DNA of 64,000 nt from Mycobacterium stomatepiae (lineage in GTDB: Bacteria > Actinomycetota > Actinomycetes > Mycobacteriales > Mycobacteriaceae), in the NCBI RefSeq assembly GCF_010731715.1, contig NZ_AP022587.1:3100001-3164000 (forward strand), given 5' to 3'. Of the stretch, positions 1 through 8,154 are shown one piece after another (position 1 is the stretch's first letter; every line of letters begins with the position of its first letter). The notes beneath the pieces were generated by a model. The model was not told the DNA's origin, did not search any database, and was given only the letters and a program-made list of their open reading frames with translations. The position numbers and the translations under genes were made by a program.

Positions 1-23
1 TCGCTTCTCGGCTACGTGCCTCG

Positions 24-52
24 TTGACACTCGTACGCCGTGGCCATACATT
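24..52 (+). promoter_or_regulatory. Sigma-A-type promoter of the P450 gene
   Basis: A perfect -35 hexamer TTGACA (24-29) is followed after 17 bases by TACATT (47-52), a good -10 match. Transcription would begin near base 59, giving a leader of about 50 bases with a clear Shine-Dalgarno. An 8-bp palindrome TTTGCAAA (54-61) sits at the predicted start point and could be an operator. This is read from sequence only. Confidence 0.55.
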
Positions 53-109
53 GTTTGCAAATTGTCCGCGAGCTCCCCGCCCCGGCGCATCCGCGCTAAG
101 GAGACCGTC

Positions 110-1345
110 ATGACCGTACGTGCGGCTCCCACAAGCGTTTTCGATGCCAATCTTCCGACCGTCACGTACGACGCTCTGGAAACACCGGCAGAGGTCTATC
201 CGCGTCTTCGAGCCCCCCAGCAGCAGGCCCCCATCGCGTTGGGGCCGTTCGGGCCCGAAGTGCTCTCGTACCACCTGGTGCGATCGATATTGCGCGATAG
301 TCGTTTCCAGATACCGCCCGGCTTGAACCTGATTGTCCAGGGGATCACCTCAGGCCCGTTGTGGGACAAGGTGGTCAACAGCCTGCTGTGCCTGGAGGGT
401 GAGGCGCACCATCGGCTCCGCAGTCTGACGTCCAAAGCATTCACACCGCGCGCGACCCTGCGCCTGCACGACACCATGGTCGACCTGATGAACGAGCTGG
501 TCGATCGGGTGGCCGACGCGGGCCGGTGCGACGTCGTCGCCGATATCGCGCGGCCGTACCCGGTCCCGATCATTTGTGCGCTCCTCGGTGCGCCCCGCGA
601 GGACTGGCAGCAATTCTCGTTGTGGGCCGACGAGGTATTCAAGGCATTCAGCTTCACGGTCGACGTTGCCGACATCGAGCCCCAAGTCATGCGCGCCTGG
701 GATGAGCTCGACGACTACGTCGACGACATGGTGGCCCGGCGCCGACGCAGCCTCACCGACGATCTGCTTTCCGACCTGATCCGCGCCGAGGACGACGGCG
801 ACCGCCTCAACGCCGGCGAGCTGCGCATGCTTGCCGGGGGGCTGCTGCTGGCGGGCACGGACACCACCCGCAACCAGGTGGCCGCCGCGGTACAGGTACT
901 CTGCGAACACCCGGATCAGTGGCAGTTGCTCACGGAGCAACCCGAACTGGCGATGCGCGCCGTCGACGAGACGATGAGGCACTCGCCGATCGTGTGCGGA
1001 ACTCTTCGCATGGTGACCGAAGACGCCGAGATCGATGGGTACGTCTTTCCCGCCGGCACGGCGGTGTTGGTGAATACCCTTGCGGCCAACCGCGATCCGG
1101 CCGTTTATGACGATCCCGACCGCGTCGACATCACCCGCGAGGGCGCCCCGGCGATTTTGACCTTCGGCGGCGGGGTCCATTACTGCCTGGGCGCCAACCT
1201 GGCCAGGCGCGAAATCGCCGAGGCGCTCATCGTGCTCACCCAGCGTTTGGTGAATCCGCGGACCGCCGGTCCGGCGCCCTGGAAACCGATGGTGACCCTC
1301 AGCGGGCCGACGACATTACCCATCGAATTCGAAGTCGCACCATAG
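110..1345 (+). CDS. Cytochrome P450
   Basis: A 411-residue soluble bacterial-type P450, which uses electrons from ferredoxin to split O2 and oxidise a small substrate. Visible motifs are the I-helix oxygen-binding AGTDTT (about residues 248-253), the K-helix ExxR as ETMR (287-290) and the heme loop FGGGVHYCLG with the axial Cys near residue 359. The ATG at 110 was chosen because AAGGAG lies at 98-103; a TTG at 62 is in frame but has no such site. A DUF1254 pseudogene follows 30 bases downstream on the same strand. The substrate cannot be read from sequence. H37Rv also has a P450 (Rv0568) just beyond Rv0566c, but this one need not be its ortholog. Confidence 0.93.
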   Translation: MTVRAAPTSVFDANLPTVTYDALETPAEVYPRLRAPQQQAPIALGPFGPEVLSYHLVRSILRDSRFQIPPGLNLIVQGITSGPLWDKVVNSLLCLEGEAHHRLRSLTSKAFTPRATLRLHDTMVDLMNELVDRVADAGRCDVVADIARPYPVPIICALLGAPREDWQQFSLWADEVFKAFSFTVDVADIEPQVMRAWDELDDYVDDMVARRRRSLTDDLLSDLIRAEDDGDRLNAGELRMLAGGLLLAGTDTTRNQVAAAVQVLCEHPDQWQLLTEQPELAMRAVDETMRHSPIVCGTLRMVTEDAEIDGYVFPAGTAVLVNTLAANRDPAVYDDPDRVDITREGAPAILTFGGGVHYCLGANLARREIAEALIVLTQRLVNPRTAGPAPWKPMVTLSGPTTLPIEFEVAP

Positions 1346-1375
1346 TCATTCACCGGACGCCCGCGTAGGGTCCGA

Positions 1376-2195
1376 ATGGTGAAAGAGCGCAAGACATCCG
1401 ACGGTGCTGTGGTGTCACCGGACAACTTCGCCCGCGCCGAAACGGATCTCTATTTCGGCAAGGCGGTCGCCGACGGCGGGTTCGGCACGTTGATCCACAT
1501 CCGCGAGTCGATGCCGCTGGACAAGCAACTGGTGGTGCGGTCTAACCGCGACACGCTCTATTCCACCGGCGCCTTCGACCTGGATGCCGGACCGGTCACG
1601 ATATCGCTGCCCGACGCCGACGACCGATTCATGTCGATGCAGGTGATCACCGAGGACCATTACGTGCCCGCGGTGTTCTACGGGCAGGGCGAGCACACTC
1701 TCGACCGCGACGGCATCGGCACCCGGTATGTCCTGGCGGCCCTTCGCATCCTGGTCGATCCCGACGACGATAGCGACCTCGCTACGGTCCACGCACTGCA
1801 AGATGCCGTTGTGGTGCGTCAGCTCGACACCGGGAGTTTTGATATCCCCAGTGGGACCCTGTCAGCCAGAAGGCCGTCCGGGACGCGCTCGGTCAGCTGG
1901 GGACCACCGTGCCCAACTCCAAGGCCATGTTCGGCGCGAAGGATGACAGCGACCCGGTGCGACATCTGATCGGCTCAGCGGTGGCGTGGGGCGGCAACCC
2001 GGAAAAGGACGCCATCTATTTCGCCTACCATCCCGCAAAAATTGACGGTGCCGCTAAATACCGGCTCACCCTCGGGGAGGTGCCGGTCGACGGTTTCTGG
2101 TCGGTGAGCGTGTACAACTGGTCCGGCTCTACCGCCCGCGCCAAAAGGTCCTCGATGGCGAGTGGACATTTCCAGCGGCCAAACCGCTTTCGTGA
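1376..2195 (+). pseudogene. DUF1254/DUF1214 protein, broken twice
   Basis: The N-terminal part reads as a DUF1254 domain (VRSNRDTLYS, then FMSMQVITEDHY). The frame is lost at the C-run 1846-1849: with one more C the reading is DIPQWDP and continues cleanly in the next frame as VSQKAVRDALGQLG. That frame carries the start of the DUF1214 fold (VDGFWSVSVYN, ending at 2118). There the usual following segment is missing, and coding resumes in a third frame as LVRLYRPRQKVLDGEWTFPA, ending at TGA 2193-2195. So the gene has one frameshift and one internal deletion of roughly 30 or more residues. It sits 30 bases after the P450. The family's biochemical role is unknown. The second lesion argues for a true pseudogene even if the first were a sequencing error. 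Confidence 0.8.
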
Positions 2196-2309
2196 TCGCG
2201 TAATTGTGAGAAAGACCCCACGAGTCGCGCGCCCAGCGAACCCGCTTTACGCTCCTTGGTTACACGAAGTTAACGGGGGTTACTGATGCGTGCGTTCCAG
2301 GGGCGAAGC

Positions 2310-3623
2310 ATGCCCAGATTCCGGCTTGCGCTGATCGGGTTCGCCGCCGGCCTGGCCATCGCGTCGTGTTCGGAGACCGCGTCGCCCCCCGCGGCAACGC
2401 CGACAAGCTCGACTTCCGAGTCGACGACGACCTCCAGTTCTGCCCCACCGCCGCCGCCCGTCACCGGCCCGCTGGAAAAAGACTGGAAAAGCTACGCCGG
2501 AACCGCATATTTCGGTTGCCCCGAGGAATTCGCCGTCAGCAAATCCGCGCTCGACGATATTCGCCCAAAAATATTCGATACGAAAACAGGACAGTACGTG
2601 GCGCCGTCACTCCCGGCGATTCCCGCCGGCGAGAACGTCACCGGGGCGATGTGCGCGTTGTCCGGCACGGCGGACGACATGAAAGTCGTGTATGTGGTGA
2701 CGACCCTCAAACCGGCGCAGCCGCCGGCACCCGAAGTCGCCAAGACCACCGCTTACACCTTCGACTTCAAGACCGGGAAACCGGCGGCGACGAAAGAACT
2801 ACAACCACCGACGCCTGACTTGAGGTTGACCGAACCGAAGCAATGGCGGCTTGGCGCAACGACATCCGGTATCGCATGGCTCAACGCCTTCACCGACGGG
2901 CACGCGCCCGCGTCGCCGCCGCGAACCGTGCTCCTATCCGGCACCTACCTGTCCATGACCTGGAACGACCCTGAGCCCGCTCGAGTCTGGCCGGATGTCT
3001 TGTCGTTTCAGCGAAACACGCAGCCCGGCAAGACCTCTGGCGCCGAGCTGCGTCGCCCGTCGGGGGAAGCAATCTACCAGGACAACGACGTGGCCACCGT
3101 CGATGCCGAATTATCAGACGGGCCAGACAAATTGGTGAAAATCACCCGACGTGACTCCCCGACCGTCGTGTCGACCATGTTCTTCGACCTGAACTCCAAA
3201 TCCATCATCAAGGTCGGCGACACCGACCGGATCTCCGGCGGCGGGTTGGCCGCGACGCTGTCGGACGGAAGCCTGTTCGTCGACGGCCGGGACTCGACCG
3301 ATTCGCAGTTCGGCTTCGGGGTGTGGAACCTGCGCACCCAGCACTGGGACCTGCTGAAGAACCGAGAGGACGCCAAGAAAATGCCGATCGCCAAAATGGC
3401 GTTCTTCGGCGGCCACCTCTACATCACGAACATCGGCGGCACGTACTCGGTGCTGGCCCTGCCCGCTCCCGATCCGGTCGCGACGAACTGGTCCATCCGG
3501 CCCTTCGAGCGGCTGTCGGGCTGGACGCTGGTCTGCCGCGGCGAGACCACCGCGGGCGGCGAGTGCAAGGAAATCGTCATGGTGCAAGACCAGGAAGGCC
3601 ACTACCCCGGGCCCTGGTCCTAG
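2310..3623 (+). CDS. Putative secreted lipoprotein, possibly C-terminally truncated
   Basis: A 437-residue protein with a short signal peptide and a lipobox IAS-C, Cys at residue 20, then a Ser/Thr/Pro-rich linker (about 21-58) as is usual for mycobacterial lipoproteins. The rest looks like an extracellular beta-rich domain; I do not recognise the family. The ATG at 2310 fits the signal peptide best; an ATG at 2286 would add eight residues. The frame stops at TAG 3621-3623, but the next 33 codons stay open and read like ordinary coding sequence (GRPDFLGEGPEIFTNPKDG) to TGA 3723-3725. This suggests a nonsense mutation or a base error near the end. The extended end would lie 6 bases from the converging FkbM gene. 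Confidence 0.75.
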   Translation: MPRFRLALIGFAAGLAIASCSETASPPAATPTSSTSESTTTSSSAPPPPPVTGPLEKDWKSYAGTAYFGCPEEFAVSKSALDDIRPKIFDTKTGQYVAPSLPAIPAGENVTGAMCALSGTADDMKVVYVVTTLKPAQPPAPEVAKTTAYTFDFKTGKPAATKELQPPTPDLRLTEPKQWRLGATTSGIAWLNAFTDGHAPASPPRTVLLSGTYLSMTWNDPEPARVWPDVLSFQRNTQPGKTSGAELRRPSGEAIYQDNDVATVDAELSDGPDKLVKITRRDSPTVVSTMFFDLNSKSIIKVGDTDRISGGGLAATLSDGSLFVDGRDSTDSQFGFGVWNLRTQHWDLLKNREDAKKMPIAKMAFFGGHLYITNIGGTYSVLALPAPDPVATNWSIRPFERLSGWTLVCRGETTAGGECKEIVMVQDQEGHYPGPWS

Positions 3624-3731
3624 CCCGCCGGCCGGCCCGACTTTCTCGGCGAGGGGCCCGAGATCTTCACCAACCCCAAGGACGGCGCCGCCGCGGGCAT
3701 CAACGTCAGTCCACATTCGGCTTGACCGGAA

Positions 3732-4748
3732 TCAGTTGGCCATCAGCAGTTTTCGATAGCGTTGGTCAGTTCCGGCCGGCACCGCTTTCCGGTGCTCCAG
3801 CAGCGTCAGACAACGCCGCGCCAGGTCGAACGACCAATAGCAATAGTGCGCGATCAGGGCCAGGTGCTTAAGTTGTTCGTCGCTCATCGAGTCCGGGTGG
3901 GTGAAGTCCCGCACGTAGACGATGTCGGCCTCCAGGAGCTGGTTGATGGGCTGGCGGGGATCCACGCACGGCGAAATCGGCCACAGCTTGACCTCGGGGA
4001 AGCAGTGCGGAATGAATCCCTGGCTGCGTAGCTCGGAGTCGATGTCGCCCAGCGTCGGCTGATCCTTGTAGAGCGTCACGAATGAGATCTCGGTTTGGAT
4101 TGCAACCGTCTCGGCGAGTCTGGCTGTGCCGCCACGGAATACCGCGAGTTCGCCTCCTTGGATGTCTATCTTCAAGAAGTCGACGTGTTCGATCTCGGCA
4201 ATGTCATCGAGCTTGTGCGCTTTCACGGGTACGCGTTCGACAACTCGCCCCAGCAGCTTGAGGTACTCGAACACCTCCAGCGCCGCCGGGTCCAGTTCGA
4301 GCAGGCTTGTCATTCCGGATCCCTGACACACGTTGAGTATGTGCGATTCGCCATCGCCCACGGCGTGCGGCAGGTAGCGCTCCTGGCGGCCTTCGCGGCT
4401 CTGCAGCGTGTGCAGCGGTTCGGCCTGCGGCTCGAATCCCGTTACCCGACATAGTCCCGCGGCGAGCATCGGCGTGTACGGCGGCTCGGACTCGATCGGA
4501 TTCGCGCCAACGTCGACCACCTCGGTGAGACGTTGCGGGGTGACCAGGTCCCAGAACGCCGAGTTCTTGCCATCGCCATCTGCCCGCTCGCCCGCGCTCA
4601 CGCAGTCAAGTATTACGTATTCGCGATTTGTCGTGTCGGAAAGAGGGGCCCCGCACGACGCACAAACGCGATACCTATGGAACTCCAATGTCTGTGAGCC
4701 GCAGAATAATTGTCGTAAGACGTGTAGTACTGCCGACGCCGTGAACAC
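3732..4748 (-). CDS. FkbM-family SAM-dependent methyltransferase
   Basis: A 338-residue protein. The FkbM fold is supported by VVDVGANP (SAM-binding motif I), GFEPQAEP, and the family hallmark DFLKIDIQGGELAVFRGG. FkbM enzymes mostly O-methylate hydroxyls on sugars, polyketides or glycolipids; in mycobacteria relatives act on surface glycolipids, so a cell-envelope role is plausible but not shown. The N-terminus carries a CASC pair (near residue 29) that could bind metal. The start is the most distal GTG and is uncertain. It converges with the lipoprotein gene and is followed upstream, 57 bases away, by a secreted Pro-rich gene on the same strand. Confidence 0.8.
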   Translation of the reverse strand: MFTASAVLHVLRQLFCGSQTLEFHRYRVCASCGAPLSDTTNREYVILDCVSAGERADGDGKNSAFWDLVTPQRLTEVVDVGANPIESEPPYTPMLAAGLCRVTGFEPQAEPLHTLQSREGRQERYLPHAVGDGESHILNVCQGSGMTSLLELDPAALEVFEYLKLLGRVVERVPVKAHKLDDIAEIEHVDFLKIDIQGGELAVFRGGTARLAETVAIQTEISFVTLYKDQPTLGDIDSELRSQGFIPHCFPEVKLWPISPCVDPRQPINQLLEADIVYVRDFTHPDSMSDEQLKHLALIAHYCYWSFDLARRCLTLLEHRKAVPAGTDQRYRKLLMAN

Positions 4749-4805
4749 CGGCAGTCGTCGGCGGCGTCCACAGCGTCAGCGGTCAGCTCCCCGCTGGTCG
4801 AACTC

Positions 4806-5090
4806 TCAGCAGGGAACGAACGGAATGCAAGGCGGAGGGGGCCGTCCCCATGCCGGTGGTGGCGGCGGTCCCCACGGCCCCGGCGAGGGCGGACCCCACA
4901 CGGGTGGCGGCGGACCCCATCCGGGCGGCGGCGGGGGTGGGCCCCATCCGGCCGGCCCGGGCGGAGGCGGCGGACCCCACGGGTCCGCGCTCGCCACACC
5001 CGCGCCAATACCTGTTGCGACAATAGCCATTCCCCCACATAACGCCGTAGCCCCCAACAATCGACGGAGCTTGACGGTGCGTAACGCCAT
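4806..5090 (-). CDS. Small secreted Pro/Gly/Trp-rich protein
   Basis: A 94-residue protein with a signal peptide (RRLLGATALCGGMAIVATG, likely cleavage after ASA before DPWG). The mature part of about 60 residues is almost entirely GPPPPP/GWGPPPP repeats and ends with two Cys (CIPFVPC). ATG 5090 follows a purine-rich AAGGGGG at a good distance. The repeat composition suggests an extended, disordered, wall-associated peptide; no enzyme fold is possible. It may share a transcript with the downstream FkbM gene, since both are on the minus strand and 57 bases apart. Confidence 0.75.
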   Translation of the reverse strand: MALRTVKLRRLLGATALCGGMAIVATGIGAGVASADPWGPPPPPGPAGWGPPPPPPGWGPPPPVWGPPSPGPWGPPPPPAWGRPPPPCIPFVPC

Positions 5091-5327
5091 CGCTTTCCCC
5101 CCTTCGTCGGCGTGGCAATCTCGACGTTAAGCACGGGAGGTTAAGGACACCTTTCGGCAAGCTATGTATCGGTTATGTTGCATCTGAGCTGCAACGATGT
5201 CGCCTAGCGTTTACAGTTGAAAAACTCTCGGCGCGCCAAAGGGTCACACCAATAACCCTGATGTAATTTAAATTCAAGTCGCCCAACGTTGAACGATTCC
5301 CCTCGCTCCTCAAGATGGAGGACGCCA

Positions 5328-5498
5328 ATGTACAAACGTGAAACCGACAAATGCCGCAAGTGCCAGGGCCTCGCGGATGCCCTGGTCTGGTACCAGTTCT
5401 CCTCTAGCGGAGACACGGTCGGAAGGATCATCCACCGAATCCGGTGCCGCAGTGGCTGCTCGGGCTTGGTGGTGGACGGACCCGGAGCACGCTGCTAG
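5328..5498 (+). CDS. Small Cys-rich protein, possible zinc ribbon
   Basis: A 56-residue ORF starting at ATG 5328 behind GATGGAGGA (5314-5322). It has a CRKC pair near residue 9 and a second CRSGC cluster near residue 40, plus a final Cys, the spacing expected for a small metal-binding fold. It lies just upstream of the TetR gene but ends before that gene's operator. I do not recognise the family. The good ribosome site and biased Cys content support it, but it could be a chance ORF. Confidence 0.5.
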   Translation: MYKRETDKCRKCQGLADALVWYQFSSSGDTVGRIIHRIRCRSGCSGLVVDGPGARC

Positions 5499-5515
5499 CC
5501 CCACCGGTCCGTGAA

Positions 5516-5537
5516 TAGGTGACCGGTCGGCTAATAT
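5516..5537 (+). promoter_or_regulatory. TetR operator overlapping a leaderless -10
   Basis: TAGGTGACCGGTCGGCTA (5516-5533) is a near-perfect palindrome of the form TAGnnGACCGGTCnnCTA. It overlaps TAATAT (5532-5537), a good -10 element 7 bases before the TetR ATG at 5545. A matching palindrome lies upstream of the isochorismatase gene (6177-6194). This arrangement predicts autorepression by the adjacent TetR protein. Confidence 0.65.
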
Positions 5538-5544
5538 CGATTGC

Positions 5545-6135
5545 ATGCCCCGGCCGCCGAATCCCGATGTGCGCCGGCGCCTGCTCGCGGCGGGCCTCGA
5601 GCTCATCCATGCGCGCGGCTTTGCCGCCAGTGGCGTCAAGGACATCACCGATGCGGCCGGCGTGCCGAAAGGTTCGTTCTACGCATACTTTTCGAGCAAA
5701 GAGGCCTTCGCGGCGGCGATCCTCGAGCACTATTGGTCCGATATCGAAGCACGCCTGCTGCCCATACTCGAGGCGGATGAGCTGGCGCAGCGACGCATCA
5801 CGCGGTTCTTCCATGCGCTCGCCGACGAACACGAGTCGAGTGAGTTCCTGCTTGGGTGCCTGGTCGGCAACCTCTCGCTCGAACTGGCCGGTTCCAGCGA
5901 ACCGGTGCGCGCCGAACTTGTCCGCATTCTTCGGCGCTGGGACACGGCGCTGACGGCGTGCGTACGTTCCGGCCAGGACGGCTCCGGCGACATCCGCGGC
6001 GACGTCGATGCCGCCGAACTCGCCTCCCTGCTGATCGAGTCGTGGGAGGGCGCCACCCTGCGGGGGAAGGTCACCCGCAGCCGTGACCCGTACCAGCGGT
6101 TCGAGACGATCACCGTGCCGGCCCTGCTGGGCTGA
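5545..6135 (+). CDS. TetR/AcrR-family repressor
   Basis: A 196-residue regulator with the TetR helix-turn-helix at residues about 8-55 (GVKDITDAAGVPKGSFYAYF, a textbook recognition helix with S-F-Y-A-Y-F) and a helical ligand-binding C-terminal domain. The GSFYAYFSSKEAF pattern places it near the NemR/YxaF-type branch that responds to electrophiles or small aromatics. The ATG at 5545 is probably the first base of the mRNA (TAATAT at 5532-5537), so translation is likely leaderless. It very likely controls itself and the isochorismatase/aldo-keto reductase unit that begins 93 bases downstream, since both promoters carry the same palindrome. Confidence 0.9.
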   Translation: MPRPPNPDVRRRLLAAGLELIHARGFAASGVKDITDAAGVPKGSFYAYFSSKEAFAAAILEHYWSDIEARLLPILEADELAQRRITRFFHALADEHESSEFLLGCLVGNLSLELAGSSEPVRAELVRILRRWDTALTACVRSGQDGSGDIRGDVDAAELASLLIESWEGATLRGKVTRSRDPYQRFETITVPALLG

Positions 6136-6168
6136 TTTCGCGACACCCGGAACATAAGCACTGATGTC

Positions 6169-6198
6169 TTGATTTATAGACGACGGGTCATCTATGAC
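6169..6198 (+). promoter_or_regulatory. Promoter and TetR operator of the isochorismatase operon
   Basis: TAGACGACGGGTCATCTA (6177-6194), extended by A/T to 6176-6195, is a palindrome sharing the form TAGnnGACnGGTCnnCTA with the TetR promoter site at 5516. It fills the space between TTGATT (6169-6174, -35) and TATGAC (6193-6198, -10, spacer 18), the classic position for steric repression. Transcription would start near 6205. Confidence 0.6.
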
Positions 6199-6204
6199 AG
6201 CGGC

Positions 6205-6231
6205 ATGACGAAGTCGAAAGCTGCACGATGA
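6205..6231 (+). CDS. Eight-codon leader ORF coupled to the isochorismatase
   Basis: ATG 6205 lies 6 bases after the predicted -10 TATGAC, so it would be the 5' end of the transcript. The ORF encodes MTKSKAAR and its TGA (6229-6231) overlaps the ATG of the isochorismatase (6228-6230) as ATGA. The downstream start has no good Shine-Dalgarno, so ribosomes ending the small ORF could restart there. This is inference from layout; the peptide itself may have no function. Confidence 0.4.
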   Translation: MTKSKAAR

Positions 6232-6965
6232 TCGACCAGACCAGGTATGCCGAACCGAAAAACCCGGCGCTGCCGGGCTCCAAATTCGAGCTCGACCATC
6301 AGCATGCCGCGCTGGTGGTCACCGATCCGCAGATCGATTTCCTTAGCCCCGAAGGGGTTTCGTGGTCGGTATTCGGTGACAGCGTCCGCGACAACAACAC
6401 CGTCGCGCACATCGGGGAACTGTTCGACGCCGCGAAGCTCGCGGGTATCACCGTCGCGATATCGCCGCACCACTTCTACCCGACCGACAGTCAGTGGCTC
6501 TTCGGCGATCCGCTCGAACAGTTCATGAGCACCGTCGGCATGTTCGACCGCGTGGGCCCGTACACGACGGACGGCTTCGCCGGCTCCGGGGCCGATTTCC
6601 TGCCCGAATACCGCCACCACATTCACGACGGACATACCGTGATCGCCTCTCCGCACAAGATCGTCGGCCCCGAGTCGAACGACCTCGTGCTGCAGTTGCG
6701 CAAACGCGGTATCAACCAAGTCCTGCTGGCCGGGATGGCCGCCAACCTGTGCGTCGAAGGCCACCTGCGCGAACTGATCGAGCAGGGCTTCGAGGTCGCC
6801 GTCGTCAAAGACGCCACCGCCGGCCCCCGCCTGCCCGAAGGTGACGGCTATCTGGCCGCGCTGGTGAACTTCCGGTTCCTCGCCAGCGCCGTCTGGACCG
6901 CCGCCCACGCGGTCGAGCAGCTCAGGAAAGCCGTTGGCGCCGAAAGCCTTTCGCATCAACCCTAA
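6228..6965 (+). CDS. Isochorismatase-family cysteine hydrolase
   Basis: A 245-residue member of the isochorismatase-like hydrolase superfamily, which hydrolyses amides, carbamoyl groups or vinyl ethers by a Cys nucleophile. The triad is visible: Asp in VVTDPQIDF (near residue 34), Lys in SPHKIVG (near 143) and Cys in AANLCVEGHLREL (near 176). Family members include nicotinamidases, ureidoacrylate hydrolases and true isochorismatases; the substrate here is not deducible. It is followed 16 bases later by an aldo-keto reductase in the same operon and is probably repressed by the upstream TetR protein, so a detoxification or catabolic pair is likely. Confidence 0.85.
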   Translation: MIDQTRYAEPKNPALPGSKFELDHQHAALVVTDPQIDFLSPEGVSWSVFGDSVRDNNTVAHIGELFDAAKLAGITVAISPHHFYPTDSQWLFGDPLEQFMSTVGMFDRVGPYTTDGFAGSGADFLPEYRHHIHDGHTVIASPHKIVGPESNDLVLQLRKRGINQVLLAGMAANLCVEGHLRELIEQGFEVAVVKDATAGPRLPEGDGYLAALVNFRFLASAVWTAAHAVEQLRKAVGAESLSHQP

Positions 6966-6981
6966 AAGGAGTCCGAACAAC

Positions 6982-7917
6982 ATGGAGACAATCGAGAAGC
7001 TGTATCAACACACATTCACGCTGAACAACGGTCGCGAGATCCCGGCGCTCGGGTTCGGCACGTCGCTGTCCGATCGCAACCAAACCCGCGCCGCGGTCAA
7101 GACCGCGGTCGACGTGGGATTCCGCCATCTCGACGCCGCCGAACGGTATCGGAATGAAGCGGAGGTCGGGGCCGCGCTCCACGAGTTGTTGGCCGAGGGA
7201 ACGGTTCGCCGTGAGGACCTCTTCGTGACGACGAAGCTGTGGAACAACAACCACCGGCCCGAACGGGTCTGGCCCGCGTTGCAGGCCAGCCTGGACAGGC
7301 TCGGGCTCGACGCCGTCGATCTTTACCTGGTGCACACGCCTTTTGCGTTCCTACCCGGCGACGACCAAGATCCCCGCGACGCCCACGGTGCCGTCATCTA
7401 CGACGAGGGCGTAACGCTGGAGGAGACGTGGGGCGCGATGGAAGGGCTTGTCGACGAGGGGCTTACCCACGCGATCGGCCTCTCCGACATCGGCGTCGAT
7501 GACACCCGCAGGATCGTCGACGCCGCCCGAATCAAGCCGGCCGCCGTCCAAGTGGAGTCGCACCCCTACCACCCGCAGTGGGAACTGCATGAGCTGTGCA
7601 AGACCGACGGCATCATCCTGTTGGCCTTCGCATCGCTGGGGCATGCGCTGGAGCCGCGGTTGCTCGACGACCCGCTGATCGTCGACATGGCCCGGCGCTA
7701 CGGCAAGAGCCCCGCACAAGTGTTGCTGGCCTGGGGGATTCAGCGCGGCAGTGCAGTGCTGACCTCGTCCGTCAACCCGGGGCGCATCAGGGAGAACTTC
7801 GATGTCACCGCGCTGCCTCAGAGCGCGATCGACGAAATCAACGACCGGCTCGACACTCGCTACCGCTTCAATTCCGTTGCGGACGCCGGAGTACCGGGCT
7901 TTGCGGAGGTTCCGTAG
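6982..7917 (+). CDS. Aldo-keto reductase
   Basis: A 311-residue AKR with the NAD(P)H-dependent carbonyl-reductase TIM barrel. The catalytic tetrad is complete: Asp and Tyr in LDAAERYRNE, Lys in TTKLWN and His in YLVHTPF. ATG 6982 was chosen over an in-frame ATG at 6934 because AAAGGAG (6965-6971) precedes it; the earlier start would overlap the isochorismatase gene. It is the second gene of the TetR-controlled unit. The C-terminal GKSPAQVLLAWGIQRGSAVLTSSVNPGRIREN is the usual cofactor-binding region. The substrate is unknown. Confidence 0.9.
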   Translation: METIEKLYQHTFTLNNGREIPALGFGTSLSDRNQTRAAVKTAVDVGFRHLDAAERYRNEAEVGAALHELLAEGTVRREDLFVTTKLWNNNHRPERVWPALQASLDRLGLDAVDLYLVHTPFAFLPGDDQDPRDAHGAVIYDEGVTLEETWGAMEGLVDEGLTHAIGLSDIGVDDTRRIVDAARIKPAAVQVESHPYHPQWELHELCKTDGIILLAFASLGHALEPRLLDDPLIVDMARRYGKSPAQVLLAWGIQRGSAVLTSSVNPGRIRENFDVTALPQSAIDEINDRLDTRYRFNSVADAGVPGFAEVP

Positions 7918-8092
7918 CGGCGATTGAGCGCCCCTGCGCCATCTGTCGAATGTGCTGCGCGTCGCCATGATCGCGGGTTTCGTGGTCGATGGGAAGTGCG
8001 TGTCCCCACAGCATCCGTGGAGCGTCTTCGACGTTTCCACCGCCAACGGCCTCTGCAAGCTGAGCGGTCACCGTCCGGCTCTTCCCACAGTT

Positions 8093-8120
8093 AAATCACT
8101 GTGTAATTATTATGTGATTT
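8093..8120 (+). promoter_or_regulatory. Inverted-repeat operator before the MDR gene
   Basis: AAATCAC (8093-8099) and GTGATTT (8114-8120) are perfect 7-bp arms around an AT-rich 14-base spacer. The spacer contains TATTAT (8108-8113), a possible -10. The site lies 35 bases upstream of the start of the oxidoreductase gene. No regulator gene is adjacent, so the cognate protein is unknown. Confidence 0.5.
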
Positions 8121-8154
8121 GCCTGCCCCGCTGGTGCGTGCCTAAGGAGAGAAC

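Noticed and set aside
4408..5130. 240-residue plus-strand frame with Gly/His/Pro repeats
   Set aside because: It is antisense to the FkbM 5' part and the secreted Pro-rich gene. The signal peptide and ribosome site are on the minus strand.
7868..8071. 67-residue minus-strand ORF after the aldo-keto reductase (LAEAVGGGNVEDAPRMLWGHALPIDHETRD)
   Set aside because: The opening reads somewhat like protein, but it has no ribosome site, overlaps the AKR 3' end and matches nothing I recognise. It is kept out as too weak.
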